DNA of 64,000 bases from Dehalococcoidia bacterium (GTDB lineage Bacteria > Chloroflexota > Dehalococcoidia > Lucifugimonadales > JAGWBF01), in assembly GCA_021295955.1 (NCBI GenBank), contig JAGWBJ010000009.1, positions 1 through 64,000 of the forward strand. Reading direction: 5' to 3'. The notes under the pieces are model-generated. The model had not been told where the DNA came from. It was given only the letters and a program-made list of their open reading frames with translations, and did no database searches. A program made the translations under genes and the position numbers. Shown here piece after piece: positions 37,058-46,515 of the stretch; position 1 is the stretch's first letter; the number at the start of each line of letters is the position of its first letter.

Positions 37058-39085
37058 CTAAGGCTCCACCGGACCCGCGGCGGGGGTGGGAGAGAGGGGG
37101 CCCTTCTCCTCCAGGACCATCACCCGGCGCAGCTCGTAGACCTCGTCCCTGAGCATGGCCGCCTTCTCGAACTCCAGGCCCTTGGCGGCGGCCTTCATCT
37201 GGGACTCCAGCTCCTTGACCACCCGGAACATCTCGTCCCGGGACATGACCCGCTTCTCGGCGGCGTAGGGGGTCCGGGCCTCCGCCACCATCTTGACCCG
37301 ATCGGTGATGTCCTTGACGGCCTTTCTGATGCCCTGGGGCACTATTCCGTTGTGCCGGTTGAACGCGTCCTGGATGTCCCGCCGGCGGTAGGTCTCGTCG
37401 ATGGCCTTCTCCATGGACTTGGTACGGGTGTCCGCGTACATGATGACGTGGCCGTCCTCGTGGCGGGCCGCCCGGCCTATCATCTGGATCAGCGACGACT
37501 CGGAGCGCAGGTATCCCTCTTTGTCGGCGTCCAGCACCGCCACCAGGCTCACCTCGGGAAGGTCCAGGCCCTCCCGCAGGAGGTTGATGCCCACCACCAC
37601 GTCGTACACGCCCAGCCGCAGGTCCCTGAGTATCTCACTGCGGGTCAGAGTCTCCAGGTCCGAGTGGAGGTAGTGGGTCCGTATCCCCATCTCCCGCAGG
37701 TAGTCGTCCAGCTCCTCGGCCATGCGCTTGGTGAGGGTGGTCACCAGGCAGCGCTCCCTCCGGTCGACCCGCTCCCTTATCTGCTGGATCAGGTCGTCGA
37801 TCTGTCCCTGGGTCGGCTTCACGTCCACCGTCGGGTCCAGCAGGCCGGTGGGGCGGATCACCTGCTCCACCACCGCGTTGCTGACCTCCATCTCGTAGGG
37901 GCCTGGCGTGGCGGAGACGAAGATGACCTGGTTCAGGTGGTCGTCGAACTCACGGAAGTTGAGGGGCCTGTTGTCCAGGGCCGAGGGAAGCCTGAAGCCG
38001 TAGTCCACCAGGGTCTGCTTTCTCGAGATATCTCCGTGATACATTCCTCGGACCTGGGGCAGGGTCATATGGGACTCGTCGACGAAGAGCAGAAAGTCGT
38101 CGGGGAAGTAGTCCAGCAGGGTCCATGGGGCCGTGCCGGCGGCCCGGCGGGACAGGTGCCTGGCGTAGTTCTCGACCCCGCCGCAGAAGCCCGTCTCCCT
38201 CAGCATCTCCAGGTCGTAGTTGGTGCGGGACTCCAGGCGGGCGGCCTCCAGCACCTTGCCCTGCTCGCGCAGGTGGGCGACCCGCTCGTCCCGCTCCACC
38301 TCGATGTCCTGGATGGCAAGCTGCATCTTCTCCTGAGAGGTGACGAAATGCTTGGCGGGATAGATGTCCATCTCCTGGCGGTTGGTCAGTATCTCCCCGG
38401 TGAGAGGGTCGATCTCGACAATGCGCTCCACCTCGTCGCCCCAGAACTGCACGCGCAGGGCCACCTCCTCGTAGGCCGGCAGTATCTCCAGGGTGTCGCC
38501 GCGGACCCGGAACTTGCCCCGGCTGAGGTCCATGTCGTTGCGCTCGTACTGCATGTTGACCAGCTGCCGCACCAGCAGGCTCCTGCTGCGGGTCTGTCCC
38601 ACCTTGAGCTGGGCGACGAAGCTGTAGTAGTCCTCGGGGTCTCCCAGGCCGTAGATGCAGGAGACCGAGGCGACAATGAGCACGTCGCGGCGGCTCAGCA
38701 GGGAGCGGGTGGCCGCCAGCCGCAGCTTGTCGATCTCCTCGTTGACGTCGGCGTCCTTCTCGATGTACGTGTCGCTCTGGGGGACGTAGGCCTCGGGCTG
38801 GTAGTAGTCGTAGTAGGAGACGAAGTACTCGACGGCGTTGTCGGGGAAGAACTCGCGGAACTCCGTGGCGAGCTGGGCGGCCAGGGTCTTGTTGTGGGCG
38901 ATGACCAACGCGGGGCGCTGGACCCGCTCGACGATGTTGGCCATGGTGAAGGTCTTGCCGCTGCCGGTGACACCCATGAGGGTCTGGCTGCGGTAGCCGC
39001 GGCCCAGCCCCTCCACCAGGCTGTCCACCGCCTGGGGCTGGTCGCCGGTGGCCTTGAAGGCCGAGTGTATTCTGAAGTCAGGCAT
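37058..39085 (-). CDS. uvrB: Excinuclease ABC subunit B
   Basis: DNA-damage-recognition helicase of nucleotide excision repair. Walker [10 protein letters not shown] is near residue 40. The beta-hairpin region [37 protein letters not shown] and the helicase motifs [21 protein letters not shown] and [10 protein letters not shown] are all present. A C-terminal UVR (UvrC-binding) helix pair [16 protein letters not shown] is also there. 675 residues. Last gene of a repair cluster with ruvA, ruvC and yebC. Confidence 0.97.
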   Translation of the reverse strand: MPDFRIHSAFKATGDQPQAVDSLVEGLGRGYRSQTLMGVTGSGKTFTMANIVERVQRPALVIAHNKTLAAQLATEFREFFPDNAVEYFVSYYDYYQPEAYVPQSDTYIEKDADVNEEIDKLRLAATRSLLSRRDVLIVASVSCIYGLGDPEDYYSFVAQLKVGQTRSRSLLVRQLVNMQYERNDMDLSRGKFRVRGDTLEILPAYEEVALRVQFWGDEVERIVEIDPLTGEILTNRQEMDIYPAKHFVTSQEKMQLAIQDIEVERDERVAHLREQGKVLEAARLESRTNYDLEMLRETGFCGGVENYARHLSRRAAGTAPWTLLDYFPDDFLLFVDESHMTLPQVRGMYHGDISRKQTLVDYGFRLPSALDNRPLNFREFDDHLNQVIFVSATPGPYEMEVSNAVVEQVIRPTGLLDPTVDVKPTQGQIDDLIQQIRERVDRRERCLVTTLTKRMAEELDDYLREMGIRTHYLHSDLETLTRSEILRDLRLGVYDVVVGINLLREGLDLPEVSLVAVLDADKEGYLRSESSLIQMIGRAARHEDGHVIMYADTRTKSMEKAIDETYRRRDIQDAFNRHNGIVPQGIRKAVKDITDRVKMVAEARTPYAAEKRVMSRDEMFRVVKELESQMKAAAKGLEFEKAAMLRDEVYELRRVMVLEEKGPLSPTPAAGPVEP

Positions 39086-39106
39086 GCTCCAACACCAACC
39101 TCGTAA

Positions 39107-39697
39107 CTATGCACCTGCCGAGCCCTGAAGGGCCCGGCGGACCCGCTCCTCCAGGGGGAGTCCGGCTACGTCGCTCAGGGCCGCCACCATGCGCCGGGCC
39201 TCTGGGCCGCCGTAGCCCAGGGCCGTCAGCGCCTCGACGGCGTCGGGGTCGTCTCCGGCGGGGACTGCCCCGCCGTCCCGCCCGGCCCCCATGGCCGGGA
39301 GCTTGCCCCGGAGTTCCAGCACCAGGCGGCCCGCGCTCCTCTTGCCGACTCCGGGGACCCTGCTCAGGGCGTCCACGTCCCCGGCGGCGATGGCGTCGGC
39401 CAGCTCCCGGGGCTCCAGGGACGAGAGGAGGGACAGGGACATCCTGGGGCCGATGCCCGAGACGCCGTTGAGCATCTGGAACAACCCCAGCGAGTCGGCG
39501 GAGGAGAACCCGTACAGCACCATCTCGTCGTCCCGGGCGTACAGCCGTGTGTGGAGCCGCACCCTCTGGCCGACCTCCCCCAGGTCCCGGGCGGTGGAGG
39601 AGGGGCAGGAGACCCGCAGGCTGACGGCCCCGCCGACCTGGACCTGTACCCAGTCGGCCCCCCGGGCCTCCAGGACGCCGGTGATCCCGGTAATCAA
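39107..39697 (-). CDS. ruvA: Holliday junction branch migration protein RuvA
   Basis: Binds four-way junctions and loads RuvB. The N-terminal OB domain (MITGITGVLEARGADWVQVQ) is followed by two helix-hairpin-helix motifs (GVSGIGPRMSLSLLS and RVPGVGKRSAGRLVLEL) and the C-terminal RuvB-contact helices (ALTALGYGGPEARRMV). 196 residues. ruvB is not in the window. Upstream of uvrB by 21 nt. Confidence 0.95.
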   Translation of the reverse strand: MITGITGVLEARGADWVQVQVGGAVSLRVSCPSSTARDLGEVGQRVRLHTRLYARDDEMVLYGFSSADSLGLFQMLNGVSGIGPRMSLSLLSSLEPRELADAIAAGDVDALSRVPGVGKRSAGRLVLELRGKLPAMGAGRDGGAVPAGDDPDAVEALTALGYGGPEARRMVAALSDVAGLPLEERVRRALQGSAGA

Positions 39698-39739
39698 CTC
39701 CCGAGCTCCAAACGGAGACTGCCCCAGGCGGTCCCCACG

Positions 39740-40261
39740 CTACCGCTCCAACCGGCGGTCCAGCACGCCCTCCGCGTGGCGCTGGTGCAGGTGGCAGAGG
39801 GCGATGGCCAGGGCGTCGGCGGCGTCGGAGGGCTGGGGGACCTCCTCCAGGTCCAACACGGTCCTCACCATCTTCTGGACCTGCTCCTTGCTGGCCGCAC
39901 CGTAGTTGGCGATGGAGCGCTTCACCTGGGCTGGGGAGTACCGGGACACGGGCACTGCCTGGCCGGCGGCGGCGATGAGCACCAACGCCTGGGCCTGGCC
40001 CACGGCCATCGCCGAGGACACGAAACGGTTCTCACCCCGGCCCACGAAGGGCTCCTCCACGGCGACGGCGTCGGGCTGCCAGATGGAGATCATGTTCAGG
40101 ACGTGGGAGTGGAGCTGGTAGAGCCGCTCCTCCAGGGGCAGGGAGGATGAAAGGGACACGGCCCCCCAGTCCACGGCGTTGGGGGGGTCAGCCTCCTCCA
40201 CCAAGCCGTAGCCCATTCGTATGGTGCCCGGGTCGATGCCCAGAACTCGCATGCCAGCCAA
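39740..40261 (-). CDS. ruvC: Holliday junction resolvase RuvC
   Basis: RNase H-fold endonuclease that cuts Holliday junctions. Catalytic acidic residues are visible in VLGIDPGTIRMGYGL (first Asp), VAVEEPFVGRG (Glu) and SDAADALAIALCHLH (C-terminal Asp pair). 173 residues. It lies between yebC and ruvA on the minus strand, the conserved yebC-ruvC-ruvA order. Confidence 0.95.
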   Translation of the reverse strand: MAGMRVLGIDPGTIRMGYGLVEEADPPNAVDWGAVSLSSSLPLEERLYQLHSHVLNMISIWQPDAVAVEEPFVGRGENRFVSSAMAVGQAQALVLIAAAGQAVPVSRYSPAQVKRSIANYGAASKEQVQKMVRTVLDLEEVPQPSDAADALAIALCHLHQRHAEGVLDRRLER

Positions 40262-40332
40262 TCCCTCCGGCCGTCGCGCCGCCCCCCCGGCGGTCAGGGG
40301 CGAGCCGAAAGCCCCTGCCCCCGGGGCCGGTC

Positions 40333-41094
40333 CTAGCCTTCCTCCCGGTACCTCTCCAGCACCTGGTCGGGGAAGTCGGCGTTGCTGTACACCTTTTGGA
40401 CGTCCTCCAGCTCCTCCAGGCTGTCCAGCAGCCGGAGGGTCTGCTCCGCCTCCTTGTCGCCCAGGGAAAGGACGGACCTGGGCTTCATGGAAAGCTCGGC
40501 GGATGAGGTGCCGACGCCGCAGCCCTCCAGCTTCTTGCGCACCTGCTCCAGGGCCTCGGGCGCCGTGTATATCTCCACGTAGCCGCCGTCGACCTGCACG
40601 TCCTCGGCCGCGGCGTCGATGGCCAGGAGGGCCACCTCCTCGGCGCTGTCCTCGTCCACCTCCAGGGTGATGATCCCCTTGTTGTCGAAGTTCCAGGCCA
40701 CGCAGCCCGTCTCTCCCAGGCTGCCGCCGGCCCGGGTGAACACCGACCGGACGTCCGAGGCGGTGCGGTTGCGGTTGGGAGTGACGGCGTGGAGCAGTAT
40801 GGCGGCCCCCCCGGGGCCGTATCCCTCGTAGGTCACCTCGTCAAGCTGCTCCCCGGCGTCCCCGCCGCCGGAGGCCCGTAGGATGGCCCGCTCTATGGTA
40901 TCCATGGGCATGTTGCGGCTCCGGGCCCGGTCGATGGCCAGACGCAGGCGGTAGTTCAGGTCCGGGTCACCGCCCCCTCCCTGCCGGACGGCTATGGCGA
41001 TCTCCCTGCTGAGCTGGGTAAACATCTGGCCGCGGCGGGCGTCGGCGACACCCTTGGCCCGCTTGATGGTCGACCATTTCGAATGTCCGGACAC
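40333..41094 (-). CDS. YebC/PmpR-family protein
   Basis: Cytoplasmic three-domain protein of the TACO1/YebC family, tied to transcriptional control and, more recently, to relief of ribosome stalling. SGHSKWSTIKRAKGVADARRG, AIDRARSRNMPMDTIERAI and YEGYGPGGAAILLHAVTPNRNRT are diagnostic. The GTG at 41094 gives the canonical MSGHSKW start with AAGGGGGG about 9 nt upstream. The GTG at 41100 is too close to that ribosome site. 253 residues. Confidence 0.93.
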   Translation of the reverse strand: MSGHSKWSTIKRAKGVADARRGQMFTQLSREIAIAVRQGGGGDPDLNYRLRLAIDRARSRNMPMDTIERAILRASGGGDAGEQLDEVTYEGYGPGGAAILLHAVTPNRNRTASDVRSVFTRAGGSLGETGCVAWNFDNKGIITLEVDEDSAEEVALLAIDAAAEDVQVDGGYVEIYTAPEALEQVRKKLEGCGVGTSSAELSMKPRSVLSLGDKEAEQTLRLLDSLEELEDVQKVYSNADFPDQVLERYREEG

Positions 41095-41418
41095 AGTCAC
41101 ACCCCCCTTGCAGGCGGCTATACTCCGTACGTGAATATTACCACATCAGGCCGCAGGGCAGACACACGTCCACCCGGTCCCCGGACGCCAATCGAGAGGC
41201 CGGCGCCAAGGCCACGCATGGGGACCGGAGGCGGTCCCCATACCGTCATTCCGGCCCCCGAGCCGTAATCCCGGGGCGGGGCGGCCTGGACGCCCGCTTG
41301 CCAGCGAGTGACGGAGGGTGCTGCGAGGCCGTTTCATGGGGCCTGCAAGCCAGGCATCAACATCGCCTCGCATGACCCCAAATGAAGGCGCCGAGAACGA
41401 AATTCTGCTGAAATTCCT
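41095..41418. other. Intergenic region between yebC and the DUF4177-like gene
   Basis: More than 300 nt with no gene seen. It contains a dispersed-repeat unit at 41243-41272 (CATTCCGGCCCCCGAGCCG). The rest shows no ORF with family resemblance, no tRNA fold and no terminator that I could recognise. The 3' edge is the promoter of the small gene that follows. Confidence 0.5.
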
Positions 41419-41448
41419 TTGCACGTAGCGTGTGCGTCCTGATACAAT
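41419..41448 (+). promoter_or_regulatory. Promoter of the small DUF4177-like gene
   Basis: TTGCAC (41419-41424), an 18-bp spacer and TACAAT (41443-41448), 48 nt before the start codon. Confidence 0.6.
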
Positions 41449-41496
41449 CTACCGTACGCGCTAGCTACGAATCCGCTTCGAACTGGGGAGGAACCG

Positions 41497-41685
41497 ATGC
41501 CCTATCGGTACAAAGCCCTGAATATACCAATAGATACGATGAAGGACGTAGAGGCGATCCTAAACCAGTACGGCAAAGACGGATGGAAACTGATCGAGGG
41601 GTCCATCGTCCACGGCATTACGGAAAAGGGCACACACACGCCCGTTGCCTTTACCGGCATTCTGGAGAGATTCATCGTAGACTAG
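41497..41685 (+). CDS. Small DUF4177-like protein
   Basis: 62 residues: MPYRYKALNIPID, then a helix (VEAILNQYGKDGWKLIEG) and a strand (FTGILERFIVD). The tyrosine-rich start, the central GxxGWxLI motif and the terminal F/L-x-R strand resemble DUF4177 proteins, whose function is unknown. It stands alone as a monocistronic unit with its own promoter and a strong terminator. A GAGGA at 41488-41492 (within GGGGAGGAACCG) lies a few bases before the ATG. Confidence 0.75.
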   Translation: MPYRYKALNIPIDTMKDVEAILNQYGKDGWKLIEGSIVHGITEKGTHTPVAFTGILERFIVD

Positions 41686-41724
41686 CCCGGCTTGGGCGGC
41701 CGGGACCGGGTGACTCAAGACTCA

Positions 41725-41762
41725 TACGCCTGAACCATGGTTGTGGTTCAGGCGTAGTTTTT
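41725..41762 (+). terminator. Intrinsic terminator after the DUF4177-like gene
   Basis: Perfect 13-bp stem TACGCCTGAACCA / TGGTTCAGGCGTA (41725-41737 with 41744-41756), 6-nt loop, followed by GTTTTTC. Confidence 0.9.
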
Positions 41763-41779
41763 CGTGCAAAGCACTTCCG

Positions 41780-41808
41780 TTGACACCATACCGGGCCCGG
41801 ACTACACT
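41780..41808 (+). promoter_or_regulatory. Promoter for the three-gene unit ending in DUF2851
   Basis: Consensus TTGACA (41780-41785), a 17-bp spacer and TACACT (41803-41808), 59 nt before the first start codon and just past the preceding terminator. Confidence 0.7.
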
Positions 41809-41867
41809 GGCCTCATTCCAGCGCACCGTGTCTGCCGGCGACGGCGCGCGTCTCCAGGAGTTGAAGA

Positions 41868-42530
41868 ATGACTACCAGCCCCATCGACCCCAACCGGGTG
41901 CTTCTCACGGGAGAGAACCCGTACATCCGCCTTAGCGAGACCGACAACGGCCCCACGACCACCGACGCCAGCTTCTGGCGCATCCTCTTCTCCCCCGGGG
42001 GGCCGGGCCACGTGCTGTTCCTCGTCAGCGAGCTGACGGAGGACGAGCCGCGCATCTACACGGACAACATCCAGATGACCCGCTGGCTGCAGGGAGAGAT
42101 CCAGGGGAGGATCAACCCGATCTTCGGCGACCTCGACATCCCGGCGGCCGAGGCGACCTTTGAGAGCTCGGGGGACCTGAGGTCCTTCTGGACCGAGTCG
42201 GTGAGCTCCCCGGAGGCGGAGATAGCCCTGACCTGGCACGCCCTGGGGGTGCCCTTCCTGAGCCACAGCTTCCCCGGCAGCAACCCGGAGCGGCCCCACG
42301 GCGTAGCCACGGTGCTGATCCCGGCCAACGGCGCCCGCCTCACGCTGGACGGCGAGTTCGCCAAGGGAAGGCCCTTCCCCCGCCAGAGGAACGGCTGGCC
42401 CCACAGCACCTGCGCCCTGGCGTTCTCCGAGTCATGGACCCTCCCGTACAGCACGGGGCGGCTGACGCGCAGGGGAACGCCGGACCGCAGGTACCGGGTC
42501 AACCGCCAACCGCCAACGGTGGGACTCTAG
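41868..42530 (+). CDS. Uncharacterised protein
   Basis: 220 residues that I do not recognise. It begins MTTSPIDPNRVLLTGENPYIRLSE and is rich in aromatic and acidic beta-strand-like stretches (FWRILFSPGGPGHVLFLVSE, TRWLQGEIQGRINPIFGDLDIP). There is no signal peptide, membrane segment or nucleotide-binding motif. The fold looks all-beta soluble, and the C-terminus is basic. A CAGGAG sits about 7 nt before the ATG. First gene of a transcript with two closely spaced successors, so it should act with or beside them. Confidence 0.7.
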   Translation: MTTSPIDPNRVLLTGENPYIRLSETDNGPTTTDASFWRILFSPGGPGHVLFLVSELTEDEPRIYTDNIQMTRWLQGEIQGRINPIFGDLDIPAAEATFESSGDLRSFWTESVSSPEAEIALTWHALGVPFLSHSFPGSNPERPHGVATVLIPANGARLTLDGEFAKGRPFPRQRNGWPHSTCALAFSESWTLPYSTGRLTRRGTPDRRYRVNRQPPTVGL

Positions 42531-42536
42531 GGTCTC

Positions 42537-43058
42537 ATGACGGGGAGCCGGGCGGACGGCCACGACCTGGACAAGCTGGAGCGGTGGAGGTCCGGCCTGG
42601 GGAACCGCGGAGACTTCCCCGTCCACGCCGTGTTCCTGGTGTCCGAGGCCGACACCCTGGCCCACGGCGCCTTCCGCGCCTTCAGGTCCAGCTTCGAGGC
42701 CCGGGGAGGCTCCTTCCAGCACCTGGTCATCTTCGGCCAGCACGGGGTGTCCACCACCGCGGCGACCCTGGCCAAGGAGCTGGGCGTCCAAGGCCCTCCG
42801 CCGCCGGCGATGGCGCTTCTGTACGGCTGCCAGCCCTCCCGGGCGTACGTGATGGCCCTGCCCTCGGGCGGCGGGTCCGACTCCTCGGCATGGACCCGGG
42901 CCCTCCTGGCCGTGGAGGCCTGGATCGACGGTGGGGCGGAGGGGCTGGACGCCGAGGCCCTGCCCTGGGCCCAACAGGTTGAGACCCGCCACGACACCGT
43001 GGCAGGGCTGGCCGAGGGAGTGGCGGCCCGGCTTGCGACGGGAGGCGGACGCGGGTAG
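42537..43058 (+). CDS. Uncharacterised protein
   Basis: 173 residues, not recognised. An alternating hydrophobic/charged pattern suggests an alpha/beta fold: VHAVFLVSEADTLAHGAFRAF, FQHLVIFGQHGVSTTAATLAKEL, MALLYGCQPSRAYVMALPSG. It starts 6 nt after the previous gene and ends 9 nt before DUF2851, so it is almost certainly co-transcribed. Glycine-rich turns (PSGGGSDSS) could bind a phosphate, but no standard P-loop is present. Confidence 0.65.
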   Translation: MTGSRADGHDLDKLERWRSGLGNRGDFPVHAVFLVSEADTLAHGAFRAFRSSFEARGGSFQHLVIFGQHGVSTTAATLAKELGVQGPPPPAMALLYGCQPSRAYVMALPSGGGSDSSAWTRALLAVEAWIDGGAEGLDAEALPWAQQVETRHDTVAGLAEGVAARLATGGGRG

Positions 43059-43067
43059 ACTGACCCC

Positions 43068-44390
43068 ATGGGCGGTCGCAGGGCAGACGGGGCCGGGGCC
43101 ACCCGGCTGGAGCAGATCCCCGAGCGGCTTCTGGCCGTCCTGTGGAAGCAGCGGGCCGCCCGGCAGCGTTCCTTCCGCTCCAGGGACGGCCGCACCTTCC
43201 GGGTAATCTACCCCGGCAGGGCCTCCACCACCGCGGGTCCGGACTTCCGGGACGCCCTCCTCCTGGAAGAGGGGATGGGCGTGGTCCGGGGAGACGTGGA
43301 GATCCACGTTACCCACGGAGAGTGGGAGTCCCACGGGCACACCGGAGACCCGAGGTACAATGGGGTGGTGCTCCACGCCGTAGGAGGGCCGGCAGGGGAG
43401 AGCACAGTCCTGCGCAGCGGGCAGCGGGCGGCCGTCGTCTCCCTGGAACCCCTGCTGCCCCTGCTGGAGGACCGTGGCGCCGCGGCGGCCGGGGGCGGGC
43501 TCTGGGCGCTGATGGAGGCCTGGGGCTACGGGCTACCCTCGACGGCCCGTGAGCTGGGCGCCCTGCTGGACCGGGCTGGGGACGACAGGTTCCTGTCAAG
43601 GAGCCGCCGGTACGGCGAGAGGCTGATGGCGGAGGACCCGGACCAAGTGCTCTACTCGGCGTTGATGGAGGCGTTGGGCTACAGCCAGAACCGGGACGCC
43701 TTCCTGGACCTGGCGGGCCGGGTCCCCTACTCCACCCTGGAGGGGATGTGCTCCGGCCTGCCGGCTCCCCAGGGGGTGGCCTCCATGGAGGCCCGCCTGC
43801 TGGCGGCGGCTGGGCTGGACCACAGGCCACGTCCCGGGGCGCCGCCGATAGCCTGGCACCTGTTCAGGGTCAGGCCCCAGAACCACCCCCGCCGTAGGAT
43901 CGCCGGGTTGGCCAGGGTCGTGGAGCCCTTCCTGCGGGGCAGCAACCCCTCTCCCGACGGTTGGAGGGGCAGGGGCCTGGCGGAGGGCGCCGCCCGGCTG
44001 CTCAGGAACGGACGGGAGGCGAAGGGGAAGGGACGGTGGAACACCCTGGAGAGGGTCCTGACAGGCTCCTGCCCCGCCGCGTCGCGCGCCGGCCCAAAGG
44101 CGGTGGGAAGGGCGCGGGCGCGGGACATGATGGTGAACTGCGTGTTGCCCTTCCTCCACGGATGGGCCAGGAGTGGGGGCGACGGGGAGCTGGATGAGCT
44201 GGCCCTGGAGGGCTACCGGGGGTTCCCCAAGCTGCAGGAGAACGAGATCACCCGGGAGATGGCCCGCCTGGCCTCCCAGGGACTGGCCGATGGCGGCGAC
44301 ACGCGTCGGGTGGTGGACGGGGCCCGCCGGCAGCAGGGGTTGGTGCACCTGCACCGGGTGATGTCCCGCCTGGGAAACGGCTCCCCTTAG
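43068..44390 (+). CDS. DUF2851 family protein
   Basis: 440 residues matching DUF2851 in its N-terminal block: RVIYPGRASTTAGPDFRDALLL, GDVEIHVTHGEWESHGHTGDPRYNGVVLHAV. The cluster of conserved Asp, Glu and His (GPDF, VEIH, HGH, D) resembles a metal-dependent nuclease-like active site, but no activity is established for the family. The C-terminal helical half carries VASMEARLLAAAGL and a basic RGRGLAEGAARLL. It ends by overlapping panC by 4 nt, convergently. Confidence 0.85.
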   Translation: MGGRRADGAGATRLEQIPERLLAVLWKQRAARQRSFRSRDGRTFRVIYPGRASTTAGPDFRDALLLEEGMGVVRGDVEIHVTHGEWESHGHTGDPRYNGVVLHAVGGPAGESTVLRSGQRAAVVSLEPLLPLLEDRGAAAAGGGLWALMEAWGYGLPSTARELGALLDRAGDDRFLSRSRRYGERLMAEDPDQVLYSALMEALGYSQNRDAFLDLAGRVPYSTLEGMCSGLPAPQGVASMEARLLAAAGLDHRPRPGAPPIAWHLFRVRPQNHPRRRIAGLARVVEPFLRGSNPSPDGWRGRGLAEGAARLLRNGREAKGKGRWNTLERVLTGSCPAASRAGPKAVGRARARDMMVNCVLPFLHGWARSGGDGELDELALEGYRGFPKLQENEITREMARLASQGLADGGDTRRVVDGARRQQGLVHLHRVMSRLGNGSP

Positions 44391-45247
44391 TGGGAGCCGG
44401 GGAGGCTGGCCGGGTCCAGGACCAGGTTGTCTATCAGACGGGCCCGCCCCATCCTCACGGCAACGGACACCATGGCCGGCCCCGTTACCCGGTCCAGCTC
44501 CGCCAGGCCCGGCGTCCCGGCCACGCTGACGTAGTCGACGGCCTCGATCAGGGGGGTCTCCTCCAGAACTATCCTGACGGCCCCGCGCAGGACGTCGCCG
44601 TCCCTCTCTCCCCGGCTCCAGAGGCGTTCGGCCGCCAGGAGCGCCCGGAAGACGGCCGGGGCGGCCTCGCGCTGCTCCGGGGTGAGGTAAACGTTGCGGC
44701 TGCTCAGGGCCAGCCCGTCCTCCTCTCGCACCGTTGGCACGGCGACGATGTCGACGCCCATGCCGAGATGGGAGACCATGCGCCGGACCACGGCGACCTG
44801 CTGGCCGTCCTTCTGGCCGAAGTAGGCCCGGTCGGGCGCCACGACGTTGAACAGCTTCGCCACGACCGTGGCCACGCCCCGGAAGTGGCCCGGCCGGTGG
44901 GCCCCCTCCAGGCGGGTTCCCAGGTCGCCCGGGTCGATCCAGGTGTCGTGGCCGGGGGGATACATCTCCTCCACGCCGGGGGCGAAGACGTAGTCCACCC
45001 GTTCCCGGCGCAGAAGGTCCAGGTCCCGGTCCATGTCCCGGGGGTAGGCCTCGTAGTCCTCGGAGGGCCCGAACTGGGCGGGATTGACGAAGATGCTCAC
45101 CGCCAGGAGGTCGTTCTCCTCCCTGGCGAGGCGCACCAGGGCCAGGTGCCCCCGGTGGAGGTATCCCATGGTGGGCACCAGGCCCAGGCTGCCGGACCGC
45201 CGGCGCCGGGCGGCCTGGAAGTCGGCGACGGTGGTGTGGACGTCCAT
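44387..45247 (-). CDS. panC: Pantothenate synthetase
   Basis: Condenses pantoate with beta-alanine using ATP. VPTMGYLHRGHLALVR holds the HIGH-like nucleotide motif near residue 25-40. SIFVNPAQFGPSEDYEAYPRD, YFGQKDGQQVAVVRRMV and GLALSSRNVYL are diagnostic. 286 residues. Last gene of the pantothenate run; panB and a candidate ketopantoate reductase are upstream on the same strand, with a lipoprotein gene between. Confidence 0.95.
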   Translation of the reverse strand: MDVHTTVADFQAARRRRSGSLGLVPTMGYLHRGHLALVRLAREENDLLAVSIFVNPAQFGPSEDYEAYPRDMDRDLDLLRRERVDYVFAPGVEEMYPPGHDTWIDPGDLGTRLEGAHRPGHFRGVATVVAKLFNVVAPDRAYFGQKDGQQVAVVRRMVSHLGMGVDIVAVPTVREEDGLALSSRNVYLTPEQREAAPAVFRALLAAERLWSRGERDGDVLRGAVRIVLEETPLIEAVDYVSVAGTPGLAELDRVTGPAMVSVAVRMGRARLIDNLVLDPASLPGSH

Positions 45248-45269
45248 ATCGAGGCGGGGTTGCGGCCGG

Positions 45270-45662
45270 TCAGAAAGTGGTGGGGGAGAAGGCGCCGCAC
45301 GAGGGGAAGTAGTGCTTCAGATCCGGTCTCAGCTCCAGGGCCTGCTCGAAGCGAAAGGTGATGGTCCCCACCTCCCCGCCCTTTATGTAGACCCTGCCCT
45401 TCTTGCTCCAGTTTCCACCGCTGAGGGGCTGCAGGTTGGCCCGCACCTCCACCTCCCCGCTGTCGCCCTCGTTCCTGATGATGCAGTCGACCCAGACGAT
45501 GTAGTCGTCGCCCTCGAAGCCGTCCCGGGACACGGCGTCCAGGGTGCGCGGCTGCACCTTGTTGAAGATGCCCACCGAGGAGCTGCACGCCAGCCCAGCC
45601 AGCAGCAGGACCAGGGCGGCGGCCCAGAGGAGGACGGGCCGCCTAGCCGGCCTGCGGACCAT
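45270..45662 (-). CDS. Small predicted lipoprotein
   Basis: 130 residues. The ATG at 45662 gives a basic n-region (MVRRPARRP), a hydrophobic core and a lipobox LAGLAC cleaved before the cysteine, so it should be exported and lipid-anchored. The mature part (GFEGDDYIVWVDCIIRNEGDSGEVEVRANL...TITFRFEQALEL) looks like a small beta-sandwich. It overlaps the panB 3' end by 20 nt and precedes panC by 22 nt. No link to pantothenate synthesis is apparent. Confidence 0.75.
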   Translation of the reverse strand: MVRRPARRPVLLWAAALVLLLAGLACSSSVGIFNKVQPRTLDAVSRDGFEGDDYIVWVDCIIRNEGDSGEVEVRANLQPLSGGNWSKKGRVYIKGGEVGTITFRFEQALELRPDLKHYFPSCGAFSPTTF

Positions 45663-46515
45663 GGTCCACGTCTTCCAGAAGGTCTCGAAGCTCGCCCCGG
45701 GCGGCCTCATCCAGGTGAAAGCTCTCCACATCGGCGGGAAAGGTCCCATCCTTTACGTCGTTCATGTACTGGGCGAAGGCGGCGGAGATGGTCTCCGCCA
45801 GGTTGGCGTACCTGCGCGTGTGCTTGGGAACGAACTCCTGGTACAGTCCAAGGATATCATGGAGCACCTGTACCTGACCATCGCAGCGGGGTCCGGCGCC
45901 TATGCCGATGGTGGGGATGGAGAGGCGGCGGGTAACGGCGGCGGCCAGGGCGTCGGGCACCAGCTCCAGGACCACGGCGAAGGCCCCCGCCCCCTCCAGG
46001 GCCTCCGCGTCCCTGAGGATGCCGGCGGCCTCCTCCCTGGTCCTGCCCCTGACCCTGTAGCCGCCGAAGGTGTTGACCGACTGGGGCGTGAGGCCGACGT
46101 GCCCCATCACCGGAATGCCGCAGTCGACGACGCGGCGCACGGTCTCGGCCACGACCTCGCCGCCCTCCAGCTTCACGGCGTGGGCGCCCCCCTCCTGGAC
46201 GAGGCGGGCGGCGTTGTCCAGGGCCCGTCCCACGTCCACGTGGTAGCTCATGAAGGGAAGGTCCCCCACTATGAGGGCGCGGCGCGCCCCCCGGGACACG
46301 GCCTGGACGTGGTGGACCATCTGGTCCATGGTGACGGGCACGGTGGAGTCGTGCCCCAGCACCACCATGCCCAGGCTGTCACCCACCAGGATGATGGGGA
46401 CTCCCGCCCCGTCGGCCAGCCGGGAGGAGGTGTAGTCGTAGGCCGTGAGCATCCCGATCCTCTCGCCCCTGGCCTTCATGGCCCTTACATCCCGGACCGT
46501 GACCCTGCGGGTCAT
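45643..46515 (-). CDS. panB: 3-methyl-2-oxobutanoate hydroxymethyltransferase
   Basis: First committed enzyme of pantothenate synthesis: transfers a hydroxymethyl from methylene-THF to alpha-ketoisovalerate, giving ketopantoate. Motifs: MLTAYDYTSSRLADGAGVPIILVGDSLGMV, GARRALIVGDLPFMSY, GIPVMGHVGLTPQSV and TIGIGAGPRCDGQVQVLHD. The ATG at 46515 gives 290 residues and overlaps the upstream reductase stop by 4 nt. Confidence 0.95.
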   Translation of the reverse strand: MTRRVTVRDVRAMKARGERIGMLTAYDYTSSRLADGAGVPIILVGDSLGMVVLGHDSTVPVTMDQMVHHVQAVSRGARRALIVGDLPFMSYHVDVGRALDNAARLVQEGGAHAVKLEGGEVVAETVRRVVDCGIPVMGHVGLTPQSVNTFGGYRVRGRTREEAAGILRDAEALEGAGAFAVVLELVPDALAAAVTRRLSIPTIGIGAGPRCDGQVQVLHDILGLYQEFVPKHTRRYANLAETISAAFAQYMNDVKDGTFPADVESFHLDEAARGELRDLLEDVDHGPQAG

